Shown here: positions 25,011 through 33,528 of the stretch, in pieces
How positions within the stretch are numbered: the stretch's first letter is position 1
Layout of the letters: each line of letters starts with the position of its first letter
Notes under the pieces: generated by a model
Told to the model about the DNA's origin: nothing
The model's input: only the letters and a program-made list of their open reading frames with translations
Database searches by the model: none
Translations under genes and position numbers: made by a program
From: Streptosporangiaceae bacterium
GTDB taxonomy: Bacteria; Actinomycetota; Actinomycetes; Streptosporangiales; Streptosporangiaceae
Direction: 5' to 3'
NCBI GenBank assembly: GCA_019239975.1
Contig: JAFAZE010000029.1
Coordinates: 1-61,210 of the forward strand
Length of the DNA: 61,210 bases

Positions 25011-26137
25011 AGTCCCAGGTTGTCCTGATCCGGTTTCGCCGCGAGCGCCGCGGCCGCCCGCTCCAGGGTGTCCTTGCCGACGAGTCCGGCCAGCAGGAAC
25101 GTGTCCCGTGAGCGGAAGGGGTGCATGAGTATCAGGTTGACCAGCGGCGCGCTGGCAAGCACGCCGACCCCGTTGGGATCCGTCAGCCACGCGCCGCCGG
25201 CGGAGCGCGCGTCGTTCAGCAACGTCAGGCCGGTGCCGCCGCGGAAGGTGAGGACGACGAACGTCGCCAGGCCGCCGCCGTAGACGCCGACCTCGCCGTA
25301 CTGCTGCGGTGACGGCCGCCTGGGCAGCCCGGCGAGGCTGCCGGGCAGCACCTCCGGGTCGAGGTTGTGCAGCACGCTGGTGAGGTTGCTCGCGGTCGTG
25401 ACCGAGTACCCGGTGCCCGGCCCGCGCCGCGGTGTCAGCACCCCCGGGTCCGGGCGCCAGGGGCTGACCTGCAGGAACTGGGTCTCGAGCGCGGGAACCC
25501 GGGAGCTGCGGGACAAGATCTCGACGCGCAGCGGCAGGCCGGTCGCCGGGTCGGCCCAGATGTCCACCTGCCCGATGGTGGACGCCGGGCTGGCCGGGAC
25601 GATCCGCAGCCCGGCGGCGCCGCGCCCGGCCACCCGCTGCGGGGGAAGCAGGCTGAGCTTCGCGCGCGGGCCCGCCTCGTTCAGCAGCCGGATGGCGAGC
25701 GCGGGCGGCACCAGGTCATCCGGCTGCGGCAGCCGTACCGCCGGCTGGCCGTTGACCCTGGTCAGCAGCTGGGTCCCGGAATCCCACAGGTAGCCGGTGC
25801 CGCCGAGCTGGTACTGGTCGCGCTCGGCGACGTCGGACAGCACGTCGACCCGCCAGCGGTCCGGCGCCGCCTGCCAGACGCGCATCCGGGTCACCCCGTC
25901 GAGCAGGTCGGTCAGGTTCTGCAGGCCCTCCAGGGACGGCAGGCCGAACGTCGCGTCGCTCTCCGCGTACCCGGCGTAGGCCAGCGGCGCGGAGCCGAGA
26001 ATCCGCTCCCGCAACCCGAAAGGCGTCAGCCGGGGCACGGACACCGGCAGCGCGCTGGCCAGCACCGGAAGACAGCACAGCACGGCCACGCCGCCCACGA
26101 CGACCAGCCAGCGCCACCTGGCCCGCACGCGGATCAC
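25007..26137 (-). CDS. LolA/RseB-like exported protein
   Basis: A protein of 376 residues. A basic start (VIRVRARWRW) and one hydrophobic segment (LVVVGGVAVLCCLPVLASAL) give a signal peptide or anchor, so it acts outside the membrane. The rest is a beta-rich domain with TRMRVWQAAPDRWRVDVL, DQYQLGGTGYLWDSGTQLLT and ADPATGLPLRVEI, as in LolA- or RseB-type lipid-binding folds. The C-terminal part has TFRGGTGLTLLNDARSAGGA. GTG 26137 is the likely start, but weak alternatives exist upstream. It is the first gene of a coupled operon with the ABC ATPase and permease, so it may work with that transporter as a periplasm-side sensor or lipid carrier. Function inferred. Confidence 0.7.
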   Translation of the reverse strand: MIRVRARWRWLVVVGGVAVLCCLPVLASALPVSVPRLTPFGLRERILGSAPLAYAGYAESDATFGLPSLEGLQNLTDLLDGVTRMRVWQAAPDRWRVDVLSDVAERDQYQLGGTGYLWDSGTQLLTRVNGQPAVRLPQPDDLVPPALAIRLLNEAGPRAKLSLLPPQRVAGRGAAGLRIVPASPASTIGQVDIWADPATGLPLRVEILSRSSRVPALETQFLQVSPWRPDPGVLTPRRGPGTGYSVTTASNLTSVLHNLDPEVLPGSLAGLPRRPSPQQYGEVGVYGGGLATFVVLTFRGGTGLTLLNDARSAGGAWLTDPNGVGVLASAPLVNLILMHPFRSRDTFLLAGLVGKDTLERAAAALAAKPDQDNLGL

Positions 26138-26323
26138 CCGTTTTGCCCTAGCCGCACCCAATAACGATACGATAACTGCGCGCGTCGCCGCCCCGGCCGC
26201 CCCGCGTCGCCGCCCGGCGTCCGCATGGTGATCACCTGCGAAAATTTCGGCACGGGGGTCTCGTCCTCGCGGCCCGGCTTTATTACGATCGGGCATTGAG
26301 AAGCTGAGTGCCGAGAAGCGAAA

Positions 26324-26383
26324 CCCCTGACTGACCGCCCGGGGGACGGCGGACAGGTGCGTCAGGTCCGAAAGGAGAAGGGG
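26324..26383 (+). promoter_or_regulatory. Potentially structured leader of the stress-protein gene
   Basis: Nested complementary segments lie just upstream of ATG 26390: CCCC/GGGG (26324, 26380), CCTGAC/GTCAGG (26326, 26361) and CCGCC/GGCGG (26335, 26347). They could fold into a multi-stem leader that includes the ribosome-binding region. No known riboswitch consensus was matched. Confidence 0.3.
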
Positions 26384-26389
26384 TTCGTC

Positions 26390-26902
26390 ATGACCGTCCC
26401 TGCCGTCCGGCGGATCGTCGTCGGAGTGGATGGCTCCGCCGAGTCCGCTGCCGCGCTGCGCTGGGCCTGCCGTGAGGCGTGCCTGCGCGGGGCCGAGGTT
26501 CACGCGGTCCACGCCTGGGAGGCGCCCTGCCACAGCGTGGCCAGTTACGCGGTGCCCGCGCAGGCGCCGCCGCCGAGTGCCGAAGCGCCGGGTCCCGAGT
26601 CGCTGCGGGGCCTCGTGCCCGACGACGCCGTCGGCATCCGGATCCGTACCGAGGTGGCCGAAGGCCTGGCCGCGCGCGTTCTGCTGGACCGGTGCGCCGG
26701 CGCCGACATGCTCGTCCTCGGCAGCGCCGGCGACACGCCCGGCTCCCTGCGCGCCGCGGGCCCGGTCATCCGTGCCTGCCTGCGCCGCGCCGTGTGCCCG
26801 GTCGTGGTCATCAGCGCGCCCTCCGGTCCCGCCATGCCCGCCCACGCGAGCGCGCGCGCATCCGGGGAGGGGTCTCGCTCGCCGGCCGGCGCGTACGTGT
26901 AG
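26390..26902 (+). CDS. Universal stress protein family
   Basis: A protein of 170 residues with a single UspA domain. RIVVGVDGSAESAAALRWAC is the first strand and ATP-binding Asp, then AEVHAVHAW, LVLGSAGDTPGSLRAAGPV and CPVVVISAP. The nucleotide loop (usually G-x-x-G-x9-G-S/T) is altered to GSAGDTPGSLRAAG, so ATP binding is uncertain. A purine-rich AAAGGAGAAGGGG precedes ATG 26390. A Ser/Ala/Arg-rich tail follows the domain. It probably functions as a cytosolic stress or dormancy factor. The upstream leader may be structured (26324-26383). Confidence 0.85.
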   Translation: MTVPAVRRIVVGVDGSAESAAALRWACREACLRGAEVHAVHAWEAPCHSVASYAVPAQAPPPSAEAPGPESLRGLVPDDAVGIRIRTEVAEGLAARVLLDRCAGADMLVLGSAGDTPGSLRAAGPVIRACLRRAVCPVVVISAPSGPAMPAHASARASGEGSRSPAGAYV

Positions 26903-27007
26903 CCAATGCCGCTCTGTGCGCCTGGCCCTCGCCGGTCTGAGCGTCCAGCCACCCGCCGCGCGCCTCCCCGGCCGCGCGATGCTCTGCCGGGGTGCACAGT
27001 AGTGGTT

Positions 27008-27328
27008 ATGGAGCAATCGCTGGAGGAGCCGAGCGTCGTCCGCAACGAGGACAAGTCCAGGTTCGAGATCTATGCCGGCGACGAGCTCGCCGGCTTCGTG
27101 CAGTACCGCACCGACGGGCAGGTCATCGAGCTCGTGCACACCGAGGTCGGCCCCCGGTTCCAGGGCGAGGGCCTGGCCGGGAAGCTGGCGCGGGCCAGCC
27201 TCGACGCCGCCCGGGCGGCGAACCTCGCCGTGCTGCCGTACTGCCCGTACATCAACCGCTGGCTCATCCGGCACCCGGATTACGCGGACCTGGTGCCGGC
27301 GGACGAGCGCGCCCGGTTCGGCCTGTAG
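27008..27328 (+). CDS. Small GNAT-fold N-acetyltransferase (YidJ-like)
   Basis: A protein of 106 residues. FEIYAGDELAGFVQYRTDGQ then VIELVHTEVGPRFQGEGLAG with KLARASLDAARAANLAVLPY is the compact GNAT fold; the Q-G-x-G-x-A/G acetyl-CoA pyrophosphate loop is present as QGEGLAGK. CPYINRWLIRHPDY is the conserved tail of this small family. Members acetylate unknown small molecules or proteins. It stands alone on the plus strand with 38 bp to the next gene, and the two may be co-transcribed. Confidence 0.85.
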   Translation: MEQSLEEPSVVRNEDKSRFEIYAGDELAGFVQYRTDGQVIELVHTEVGPRFQGEGLAGKLARASLDAARAANLAVLPYCPYINRWLIRHPDYADLVPADERARFGL

Positions 27329-27366
27329 TAAAACCTCAACTGTCCCCCCATCCTGCCGGAGGTGCC

Positions 27367-28278
27367 GTGACGCGGGTATGGCTGCCCGAGCCAGCGCAGA
27401 AGACCGGCGGCCTGCCCGAGGGCATGGTCGCGGACGTCTGGACGGGCGGCGAGCCGCTGCCCGGCTCGGCGGACGAGGTCGAGGTGATCGTGCTCCCGTT
27501 CGGTGTGCCCGAACAACTGGTGGCGAAAGTGGCCAGGCTGCCCCGCCTGCGGCTGATGCAGCTCATGTCGGCGGGCGCGGAGAAGATCATCCCGCACATC
27601 CCGCCCGGCGTGACGCTGTGCAACGCCAGGGGGGCGCACGACCCGGCGGTCGCCGAGTGGATCGTCGGCGTCATCATCGCGGAGCTGCGCGGCTTTCCAC
27701 GAGCCCTGGCGGCCCAGCGGGAGGGCCGCTGGGATTTCGCGCCGGCCCAGTCGGTCGCCGGAAAGCACGTGCTGATCGTGGGGTACGGATCGATCGGCGC
27801 GGCCACCGAGCGCCGGCTCGACGGCTTCGGCGTGACCATCGAGCGGATCGCCAGGCACGCGCGGCCCGGGGTGCTGGGCATGGAGGAACTGCCGGCCGCG
27901 CTGCCGCGCGCCGACGTGGTGATCCTGCTGGTGCCGGTCACCCCGGAGACCACGTCGCTGGCCGACGCCAAGTTCCTCGCCGCGATGAAGGACGGCGCCC
28001 TGCTGGTCAACGCGGCTCGCGGCGCGGTCGTCGACACCGGCGCGCTGCTCGCGGAACTGAGCTCGGGCCGCATCCGCGCCGCGCTCGACGTGACCGACCC
28101 CGAGCCGCTGCCCGAGGGCCACCCGCTGTGGTCCGCGCCCGGCCTGCTGCTCACCCCGCACATCGCCGGCGCCGTGGCCGAGGCACGGCCGCGCGCGTAC
28201 GCGATCGTCCGCGCCCAGCTCGCACGGTACGCCGCCGGGGAACCGCTGGAGAACATCGTCAACGACCGCGGCTATTGA
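27367..28278 (+). CDS. D-isomer-specific 2-hydroxyacid dehydrogenase
   Basis: A protein of 303 residues. The NAD-binding loop is VLIVGYGSIGAATERRL (GxGxxG) near residue 140. The catalytic Arg is in NAARGAVVDTGALLAEL, Glu in DVTDPEPLPEGHPLW and His in LLTPHIAGAVAEA. It would interconvert 2-keto acids and D-2-hydroxy acids with NAD(P)H; glyoxylate/hydroxypyruvate reductase-like activity is plausible but unproven. GTG 27367 follows a good GGAGG at the right distance. It is intact. Confidence 0.9.
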   Translation: MTRVWLPEPAQKTGGLPEGMVADVWTGGEPLPGSADEVEVIVLPFGVPEQLVAKVARLPRLRLMQLMSAGAEKIIPHIPPGVTLCNARGAHDPAVAEWIVGVIIAELRGFPRALAAQREGRWDFAPAQSVAGKHVLIVGYGSIGAATERRLDGFGVTIERIARHARPGVLGMEELPAALPRADVVILLVPVTPETTSLADAKFLAAMKDGALLVNAARGAVVDTGALLAELSSGRIRAALDVTDPEPLPEGHPLWSAPGLLLTPHIAGAVAEARPRAYAIVRAQLARYAAGEPLENIVNDRGY

Positions 28279-28296
28279 AGGCGTAGATATACATAT

Positions 28297-28317
28297 ACAG
28301 AACGGGCGGTGGTTCCC
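28297..28317 (+). promoter_or_regulatory. Conserved leader motif ending in a ribosome-binding site
   Basis: ACAGAACGGGCGGTGGTTCC sits just before ATG 28318. Its GAACG..CGGTGGTT core recurs at 45691-45708, 60991-61004 and, in part, at 44509-44521. GGTGG would be the ribosome-binding site; the fixed GAACG upstream suggests a shared transcription-start or leader element. Confidence 0.45.
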
Positions 28318-29781
28318 ATGTCACAGAATCCGGAATCCTTCCTCCGTGCCATGGCCGCCCCCCTGGCCCTGGCCCGGGAGGGAGACCCGCTCCCGGTCGT
28401 GCGGTTCAGCCTCGAGGCGGTGGCCAACGCGTTCATGGTGCTCGGGCTGCTGCCCGCGGCGCGCGCGGAGGAGATCCTCGCCGCGCAGCGGCCGGCGCTC
28501 GAAGCCGCCGGCTTCCAGGTGGCGCTGCCGATCGGTGAGCTGACCGTCACGCCCGAAACGCGCCGCCTCCTGGCGGCGCGGGCCGCCGGCGCGGACGGCC
28601 CGCGCAGGACCCCGCTGGCGGTCGCCGCCGGTCCCGTTCGCTGCCGGCTCGGCGGCCACGACCTCACCATCACGTCGGCCACCCTGACCCCGGAGGGAAT
28701 CTCGGTGTGCTGCCACGGCGTCGCGCGCGACGGCGGCCACCGGGCCGGCGCCGTCATCGGCGCGGAGGCTGCCGAGGCGGTCGCGCGGCTGTCGGTCACC
28801 GACGACACCGGCGCGACGTACGTGCTGCCGCCCGGCGGCGTGCCCGGCTCCGCGGCCGCGCGGTCCCTGGCGTCGGGCAGGGTGCTCTGGGTCCCCGAAG
28901 GCGAGTTCCCCGCAGCGGCCGCCGCCGGCGAGCCCCCTCCCCGCGAGGCCGCTCCCGGCGAGTCCCCTTCCGGCGACCCCGCTCCCGTGCCCGGCCCATC
29001 CGCGTCCGGCGAGGCCGGTTCTCGCGGCGGCCGGCCAGCCGTCCGCTGGCTGGAGCTCTCCGCCGGATCCGGCGAGTCTGTCCGCATAATCATGCTGCCG
29101 CCCGCCGTCGTCCCTGTCGGCACCGCGCAGACTCCATGGCCGACCCCGGCGGAGTGCTACCTGGCGGAGCTGGCGTCGATCAGCGAGGACTGGGGGATCG
29201 GCTCCTTCGAGACCGGCGCGGTGCAACTCGACACCGCCGGAATCGTGGCCGCCGTCGCCGATGCGCTGCTCGCCGTCGGCGCGCTGCCCGAGGACAGCGC
29301 GCTGCTCGCGCGCCTGCCTTACCGGGAGCCAGCCGACTGGCGAGAGGCCCTGGTGCCCAGGTGGGGAGTTCATGCCCACGCGTACGAGACCATGGCCGCC
29401 CCCGGTACCGGGCGGGAGAGCGGGTCCGGCCTGGTGGTACGGCTTCCGCTCAGCCAGGCCACCGCCGTGATCGAGAACGTCGCGGTGCACGACGACCTGG
29501 TGTCCGTCCAGCTTTACGGGCATCCCTGGGTCATCGACGGTTCCTGGCCGATGATCACCCCGGGCTTCCGGGTCACCGCCGCCGACGACACGGGCACGGA
29601 GTACTGGGGCGAGTTCGTCATCTGGAGCGAGGTCGTCGGCTGGAGCGGGGCCTGCACGGGGGAGGGCACCGGATCCTGCTGGTTTTCCTCGCCGGTGCCA
29701 CCCAAGGCGAAGCAGCTCCGCGTGACCGTCAGCACCCTCTGGGAAGCCGCCTGGGCCCTCATCGACATCCCCGGCCGCTGA
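28318..29781 (+). CDS. Two-module hypothetical protein
   Basis: A protein of 487 residues that I do not recognise. It appears to hold two similar modules joined by a Pro/Ser/Glu-rich linker at about residues 195-240. Each has a short helical part (VANAFMVLGLLPAARAEEIL in the first, VAAVADALLAVGALPEDSAL in the second). Each then has a beta-rich part whose last strands read LSVTDDTGATYV or VTAADDTGTEYW. No signal peptide, membrane helix or catalytic motif is visible, so it is probably cytosolic. ATG 28318 follows a GGTGG ribosome-binding site within a motif shared with two other genes of the window. The function is unknown; repeated beta modules suggest a binding protein. Confidence 0.65.
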   Translation: MSQNPESFLRAMAAPLALAREGDPLPVVRFSLEAVANAFMVLGLLPAARAEEILAAQRPALEAAGFQVALPIGELTVTPETRRLLAARAAGADGPRRTPLAVAAGPVRCRLGGHDLTITSATLTPEGISVCCHGVARDGGHRAGAVIGAEAAEAVARLSVTDDTGATYVLPPGGVPGSAAARSLASGRVLWVPEGEFPAAAAAGEPPPREAAPGESPSGDPAPVPGPSASGEAGSRGGRPAVRWLELSAGSGESVRIIMLPPAVVPVGTAQTPWPTPAECYLAELASISEDWGIGSFETGAVQLDTAGIVAAVADALLAVGALPEDSALLARLPYREPADWREALVPRWGVHAHAYETMAAPGTGRESGSGLVVRLPLSQATAVIENVAVHDDLVSVQLYGHPWVIDGSWPMITPGFRVTAADDTGTEYWGEFVIWSEVVGWSGACTGEGTGSCWFSSPVPPKAKQLRVTVSTLWEAAWALIDIPGR

Positions 29782-29791
29782 TCTCACCCTC

Positions 29792-29872
29792 CGCGCCACC
29801 CGGCCCCGGGACCGAGCCCGCGCCACCCGGCCCCGGGGCCGAGCCCGTGCCACCCGGCCCCTCGGAGCCGAG
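29792..29872. repeat. Three 27-bp tandem repeats in an intergenic gap
   Basis: The unit GCGCCACCCGGCCCCGGGAC, continuing CGAGCCC, occurs three times with minor changes between the two-module hypothetical gene and the signalling operon. The GC-rich dyads could form hairpins. Probably non-coding slippage product. Confidence 0.65.
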
Positions 29873-29959
29873 CCCCGTGCTGTTGGGCCGGTTTCGGTCG
29901 CGACTTACCATTGGGTCCATGTGGCCTGAGCAGCGTGACCGGCGTGACCAGGAGGCGGC

Positions 29960-31654
29960 GTGACCACGGCCGGGGAAGCGGCCGGCGAAACTGGCAGGGA
30001 TCCGGTCCGGCCGGTGCTCGTGACCGTGGACGACGATCCCGGCGTGTCCCGCGCGGTGGCGCGGGACCTGCGGCGGCGTTACGGGGAACAGAACAGGATC
30101 GTGCGCGCGGAGTCCGCGCAGTCCGCGCTCGACGCGCTGCGGCAGATGAAGCTGCGCGGCGAGCAGGTCGCGGTGATCCTCGCCGACTACCGGATGCCGC
30201 AGATGAACGGCATCGAGTTCCTCGAGGCGGCGATGGACGTGTACCCGTTCGCTAAGCGCGTACTGCTCACCGCGTACGCCGACACGGACGCCGCGATCCA
30301 GGCGATCAACGTTGTCGACCTCGATCATTACCTGCTCAAGCCGTGGGACCCGCCGGAGGAGAAGCTCTACCCGGTGGTGGACGCGCTGCTCGACGCCTGG
30401 CGCGGCGAGGAGCACAAGGTCGTGCCGGAAACCAAGGTGGTCGGCCACCGCTTCAACGCGCGCTCGTCACAGCTCCGCGAGTTCCTCGCCCGCAACCAGG
30501 TGCCGTACCGCTTCTACTCCTCCGACGAGCCCGAAGGCCAGCGGCTGCTCGCGGCGGCTGGCGAGGACGGACGGCGGCTGCCGGTCGTGGTCACGCCGGA
30601 CGGCGAGCCCCTCGTCGAGCCGGCCAAGAGCGAGCTGGCCAGCCGGGTGGGCCTCGCCACGACCCCGGCCGAGAGCTTCTACGACCTGGTGGTGATCGGC
30701 GGCGGCCCCGCCGGGCTCGGCGCCGCGGTCTACGGTGCATCAGAGGGGCTGAGCACGGTGCTCGTCGAGCGGATCGCCACCGGCGGCCAGGCGGGCCAGA
30801 GCTCGCGGATCGAGAACTATCTCGGGTTCCCGGACGGGGTGTCCGGCTCGCAGCTCACCGAGCGCGCGCGGCGGCAGGCCACCAAGTTCGGCGCGGAGGT
30901 GCTCACCGCGGTCGAGGCGACAGGCCTGGAGGTCAGCGGCTCCGGCCGCACCGTGCGCCTGTCGGACGGCACCTCGGTCGGCGCGCAGACCGTCATCCTG
31001 GCGACCGGCGTGTCCTACCGCCAGCTGGCCGCGCCCGGCCTCGAGGACCTGACCGGCTGCGGGGTCTTCTACGGCGCGACGCTGACCGAGGCGGAGGCCT
31101 GCACCTCGCAGGACGTGTTCATCGTCGGCGGGGCGAACTCCGCCGGGCAGGCTGCCGTGTACCTCGCCCCGCACGCGAAGTCCGTGACGCTGCTGGTCCG
31201 CGCGCCGTCGCTGACGAAGTCGATGTCGTACTACCTCATCGAGCAGCTCCGCGGCATTCCCAACATCAGCGTGCGCAACTGCACCGAGGTGATCGAGGCG
31301 CACGGCGGCCAGGAGCTGGAACGGCTCACGCTGCGCGAGCTCAACACCGGCGATACCGAAATAGTGGACACCAGGCGGTTGTTCGTGTTCATCGGGGCAG
31401 AGCCGAGAACCTCCTGGCTCGACGGCGTGGTGGCCCGCGACGACCACGGCTTCATCCTGGCCGGCCCGGATCATGGCGTCGACGGCCCCAAGGGCTGGCC
31501 GCTCGACCGGCCGCCCTATCACCTGGAGACCAGCGTGCCCGGTGTGTTCGTGGCCGGCGACGCGCGTGCCGAGTCCGCCAAGCGGGTCGCGTCCGCGGTG
31601 GGAGAGGGAGCCATGGCAGTCATGCTCGCGCACCGGTACCTGGAGAAGCTGTGA
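29960..31654 (+). CDS. Receiver domain fused to a thioredoxin-reductase-like flavoprotein
   Basis: A protein of 564 residues. Residues about 18-140 are a response-regulator receiver (VLVTVDDDPGVSRAVAR, phospho-acceptor Asp76 in VILADYRMPQMNG, LLTAYAD, then Lys in YLLKPWDPP). Residues about 150-230 form a thioredoxin-like segment. The rest is a FAD/NADPH fold: VVIGGGPAGLGAAVYGAS, ATGGQAGQSSRIENYLGFP, VFIVGGANSAGQAAVYLA and GVFVAGDARAESAKRVASAV. The redox-active CxxC of thioredoxin reductase is replaced (GVFYGATLTEA), so it probably senses or transfers electrons differently. It is coupled to the histidine kinase (4-bp overlap), its likely phosphodonor. GTG 29960 follows GGAGG. Confidence 0.9.
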   Translation: MTTAGEAAGETGRDPVRPVLVTVDDDPGVSRAVARDLRRRYGEQNRIVRAESAQSALDALRQMKLRGEQVAVILADYRMPQMNGIEFLEAAMDVYPFAKRVLLTAYADTDAAIQAINVVDLDHYLLKPWDPPEEKLYPVVDALLDAWRGEEHKVVPETKVVGHRFNARSSQLREFLARNQVPYRFYSSDEPEGQRLLAAAGEDGRRLPVVVTPDGEPLVEPAKSELASRVGLATTPAESFYDLVVIGGGPAGLGAAVYGASEGLSTVLVERIATGGQAGQSSRIENYLGFPDGVSGSQLTERARRQATKFGAEVLTAVEATGLEVSGSGRTVRLSDGTSVGAQTVILATGVSYRQLAAPGLEDLTGCGVFYGATLTEAEACTSQDVFIVGGANSAGQAAVYLAPHAKSVTLLVRAPSLTKSMSYYLIEQLRGIPNISVRNCTEVIEAHGGQELERLTLRELNTGDTEIVDTRRLFVFIGAEPRTSWLDGVVARDDHGFILAGPDHGVDGPKGWPLDRPPYHLETSVPGVFVAGDARAESAKRVASAVGEGAMAVMLAHRYLEKL

Positions 31655-33147
31655 CCACGCCGGAAACCAGCCCGCAGGCGGCCTCCGCCAGACCCACGCT
31701 GAACTGCGACCCGGACGAACTCCGCACGCTGTTCCTCTTCGAGAAGCTGTCGCAGGACCAGCTCGATCACCTGTGCCGTGTGGGCTCCGTCGAGCTCATC
31801 CAGCCGGGCCCGGTCTACGCCGAGGGCGACCCGGCGACGTGCTTCTACGTGCTGCTGGAGGGCGCGCTCGTCATGTCGCGTCGCGTCGGCGCCGACGACG
31901 TGGAGGTGAGCAGGACCAGCAGCCCCGGGGTGTACGCCGGCGCGTTCCAGGCGTACATGGGTGACCGGGCGCGGCAGGTGTACTTCAACTCGGTGCGGGT
32001 CACCGAACCGTCCCGGTTCTTCGTGCTGCCCGCCGAGGACTTTTCGCGGATCATGCGTGAGTGGTTCCCGATGGCCGTGCACCTGCTGGAGGGCGCGTTG
32101 CTTGGCGGCCAGGCGCAGCAGCAGCTCATCGGCCAGCGGGAACGGCTGCTGGCGCTCGGCTCGCTGTCGGCGGGGCTGACCCACGAGCTGAACAACCCGG
32201 CGGCCGCCGCCGTCAGCGCGACCGCGGCGCTGCGCGAGCGGGTCGCGGGCATGCGGCACAAGCTGGGCCTGATCGCCCGCGGCCCGTACCAGCGCGACAA
32301 GCTGGAGACGATCATCAAGCTCCAGGAGCGTGCCGTGGAAAAGGTCGCCAAGGCGGCCGAGCTCGACCCGCTGACCGCGAGCGACCGGGAGGACGAGCTG
32401 TCGGACTGGCTCGACGAGCACGGCATCGGCGACGGCTGGCGGATGGCCCCCAACTTCGTTCAGGCAGGCCTCGGCGCCGACTGGCTGGAGCACGTCAGGG
32501 ACACGGTCGGCGGCGAGATGCTCGACCCGGCGCTGCGCTGGCTGAACTACACGGTCGAGACCGAGCTGCTGATGAACGAGATCGAGGATTCCACCACGAG
32601 GATCTCGACCCTGGTCGGCGCCGCGAAGCAGTACTCCCAGCTCGACCGGGCGCCGTTCCAGACCGTCGACGTGCACGAGCTGCTGGACAGCACGCTGCTG
32701 ATGCTGGCCGGCAAGATCGGTGACGGCGTCACCGTGGTCAAGGACTACGACCGCTCGCTGCCGAAGATCCCCGCGTACCCCAGCGAGCTCAACCAGGTCT
32801 GGACGAACCTGATCGACAACGCGGTGTCGGCGATGAACCGGACCGGCGCCCTCACCGTGCGGACGGCCCGCGAGGATGACTGCGCCCTCGTCGAGTTCGG
32901 CGACACCGGCCCCGGGGTGCCAGACGAGATCAAGAGCCGGATCTTCGAGCCGTTCTTCACGACGAAGCCGGTGGGCGAGGGCACCGGGCTGGGCCTGGAC
33001 ATATCGTGGCGGATCGTCGTGAACAAGCATCATGGCGACCTGCGGGTGGAATCGGTCCCGGGGGACACGCGTTTCCAGGTACGCCTCCCGATCGGGGCGG
33101 CCAGTGAAGGGCCGGCGACGGCGGCCCGTGAAGGGAAGACACGATGA
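31651..33147 (+). CDS. Cyclic-nucleotide-binding-domain sensor histidine kinase
   Basis: A protein of 498 residues without membrane segments. Residues about 25-145 form a cNMP-binding-like domain (LFLFEKLSQDQLDHLCRVGS, YAEGDPATCFYVLLEGAL). The dimerisation region has the phospho-acceptor His178 in GLTHELNNPAAA. The catalytic domain has the N-box QVWTNLIDNAVSAMN, G1 FGDTGPGVP, F-box IFEPFFTTKP and G2 GEGTGLGLDIS. It probably phosphorylates the receiver of the upstream flavoprotein, with which it overlaps by 4 bp. Cytosolic input, perhaps a nucleotide or redox state, is inferred. Its stop overlaps the next start (ATGA). Confidence 0.92.
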   Translation: MTTPETSPQAASARPTLNCDPDELRTLFLFEKLSQDQLDHLCRVGSVELIQPGPVYAEGDPATCFYVLLEGALVMSRRVGADDVEVSRTSSPGVYAGAFQAYMGDRARQVYFNSVRVTEPSRFFVLPAEDFSRIMREWFPMAVHLLEGALLGGQAQQQLIGQRERLLALGSLSAGLTHELNNPAAAAVSATAALRERVAGMRHKLGLIARGPYQRDKLETIIKLQERAVEKVAKAAELDPLTASDREDELSDWLDEHGIGDGWRMAPNFVQAGLGADWLEHVRDTVGGEMLDPALRWLNYTVETELLMNEIEDSTTRISTLVGAAKQYSQLDRAPFQTVDVHELLDSTLLMLAGKIGDGVTVVKDYDRSLPKIPAYPSELNQVWTNLIDNAVSAMNRTGALTVRTAREDDCALVEFGDTGPGVPDEIKSRIFEPFFTTKPVGEGTGLGLDISWRIVVNKHHGDLRVESVPGDTRFQVRLPIGAASEGPATAAREGKTR

Positions 33148-33494
33148 CGGTCACGCAGGGCATCGACCCGTCCGTCCCGCCGAGCGGCACCGGGTGCGCC
33201 GAGTGCGAGGAGGCCGGCGGCTGGTGGCTGCACCTGCGCCGGTGCGCGCAGTGCGGCCACATCGGCTGCTGCGACAACTCCCCGGCGCAGCACGCGACCG
33301 CGCACTACCGGGAGACCGGGCACCCGGTCATCCGCAGCTACGAGCCCGGAGAGTCGTGGTTCTGGTCCTACCCCGAAGAGGACTTCTACGACGAGGGCCC
33401 GGTGCTGGCCGCGCCCGAGAACCATCCGCTGGACCAGCCCGTCCCCGGCCCGGAGGGCCGGGTTCCGCACGACTGGCGCGCGAAGCTGCACTGA
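33144..33494 (+). CDS. UBP-type zinc-finger protein
   Basis: A protein of 116 residues with a complete zf-UBP pattern: CAECEEAGGWWLHLRRC, AQCGHIGCCDNS, then QHATAHYRETGHPVIRS giving the Cys/His ligands. The tail contains WFWSYPEEDFYDEGPVLAA and is acidic. Bacterial zf-UBP proteins often sit in signalling operons and are thought to mediate protein contacts. The ATG overlaps the kinase stop, so it belongs to the same signalling operon. The 3' end carries a 19-bp-period duplication (GCGCGAAGCTGCACTGA, 33478 and 33497) across its stop codon. Confidence 0.87.
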   Translation: MTVTQGIDPSVPPSGTGCAECEEAGGWWLHLRRCAQCGHIGCCDNSPAQHATAHYRETGHPVIRSYEPGESWFWSYPEEDFYDEGPVLAAPENHPLDQPVPGPEGRVPHDWRAKLH

Positions 33495-33513
33495 GCGCGC
33501 GAAGCTGCACTGA
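33478..33513 (+). repeat. Direct repeat across the zinc-finger stop codon
   Basis: GCGCGAAGCTGCACTGA occurs at 33478-33494 and 33497-33513, duplicating the last codons and stop of the zinc-finger gene just before the ribosome-binding site of the next gene. Confidence 0.8.
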
Positions 33514-33528
33514 AAAGGAGGGGCAGCA

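Noticed and set aside
26250..26389. A c-di-AMP (ydaO-type) riboswitch before the stress protein gene
   Set aside because: The conserved core sequences of that class are not present; only generic complementarity was seen.
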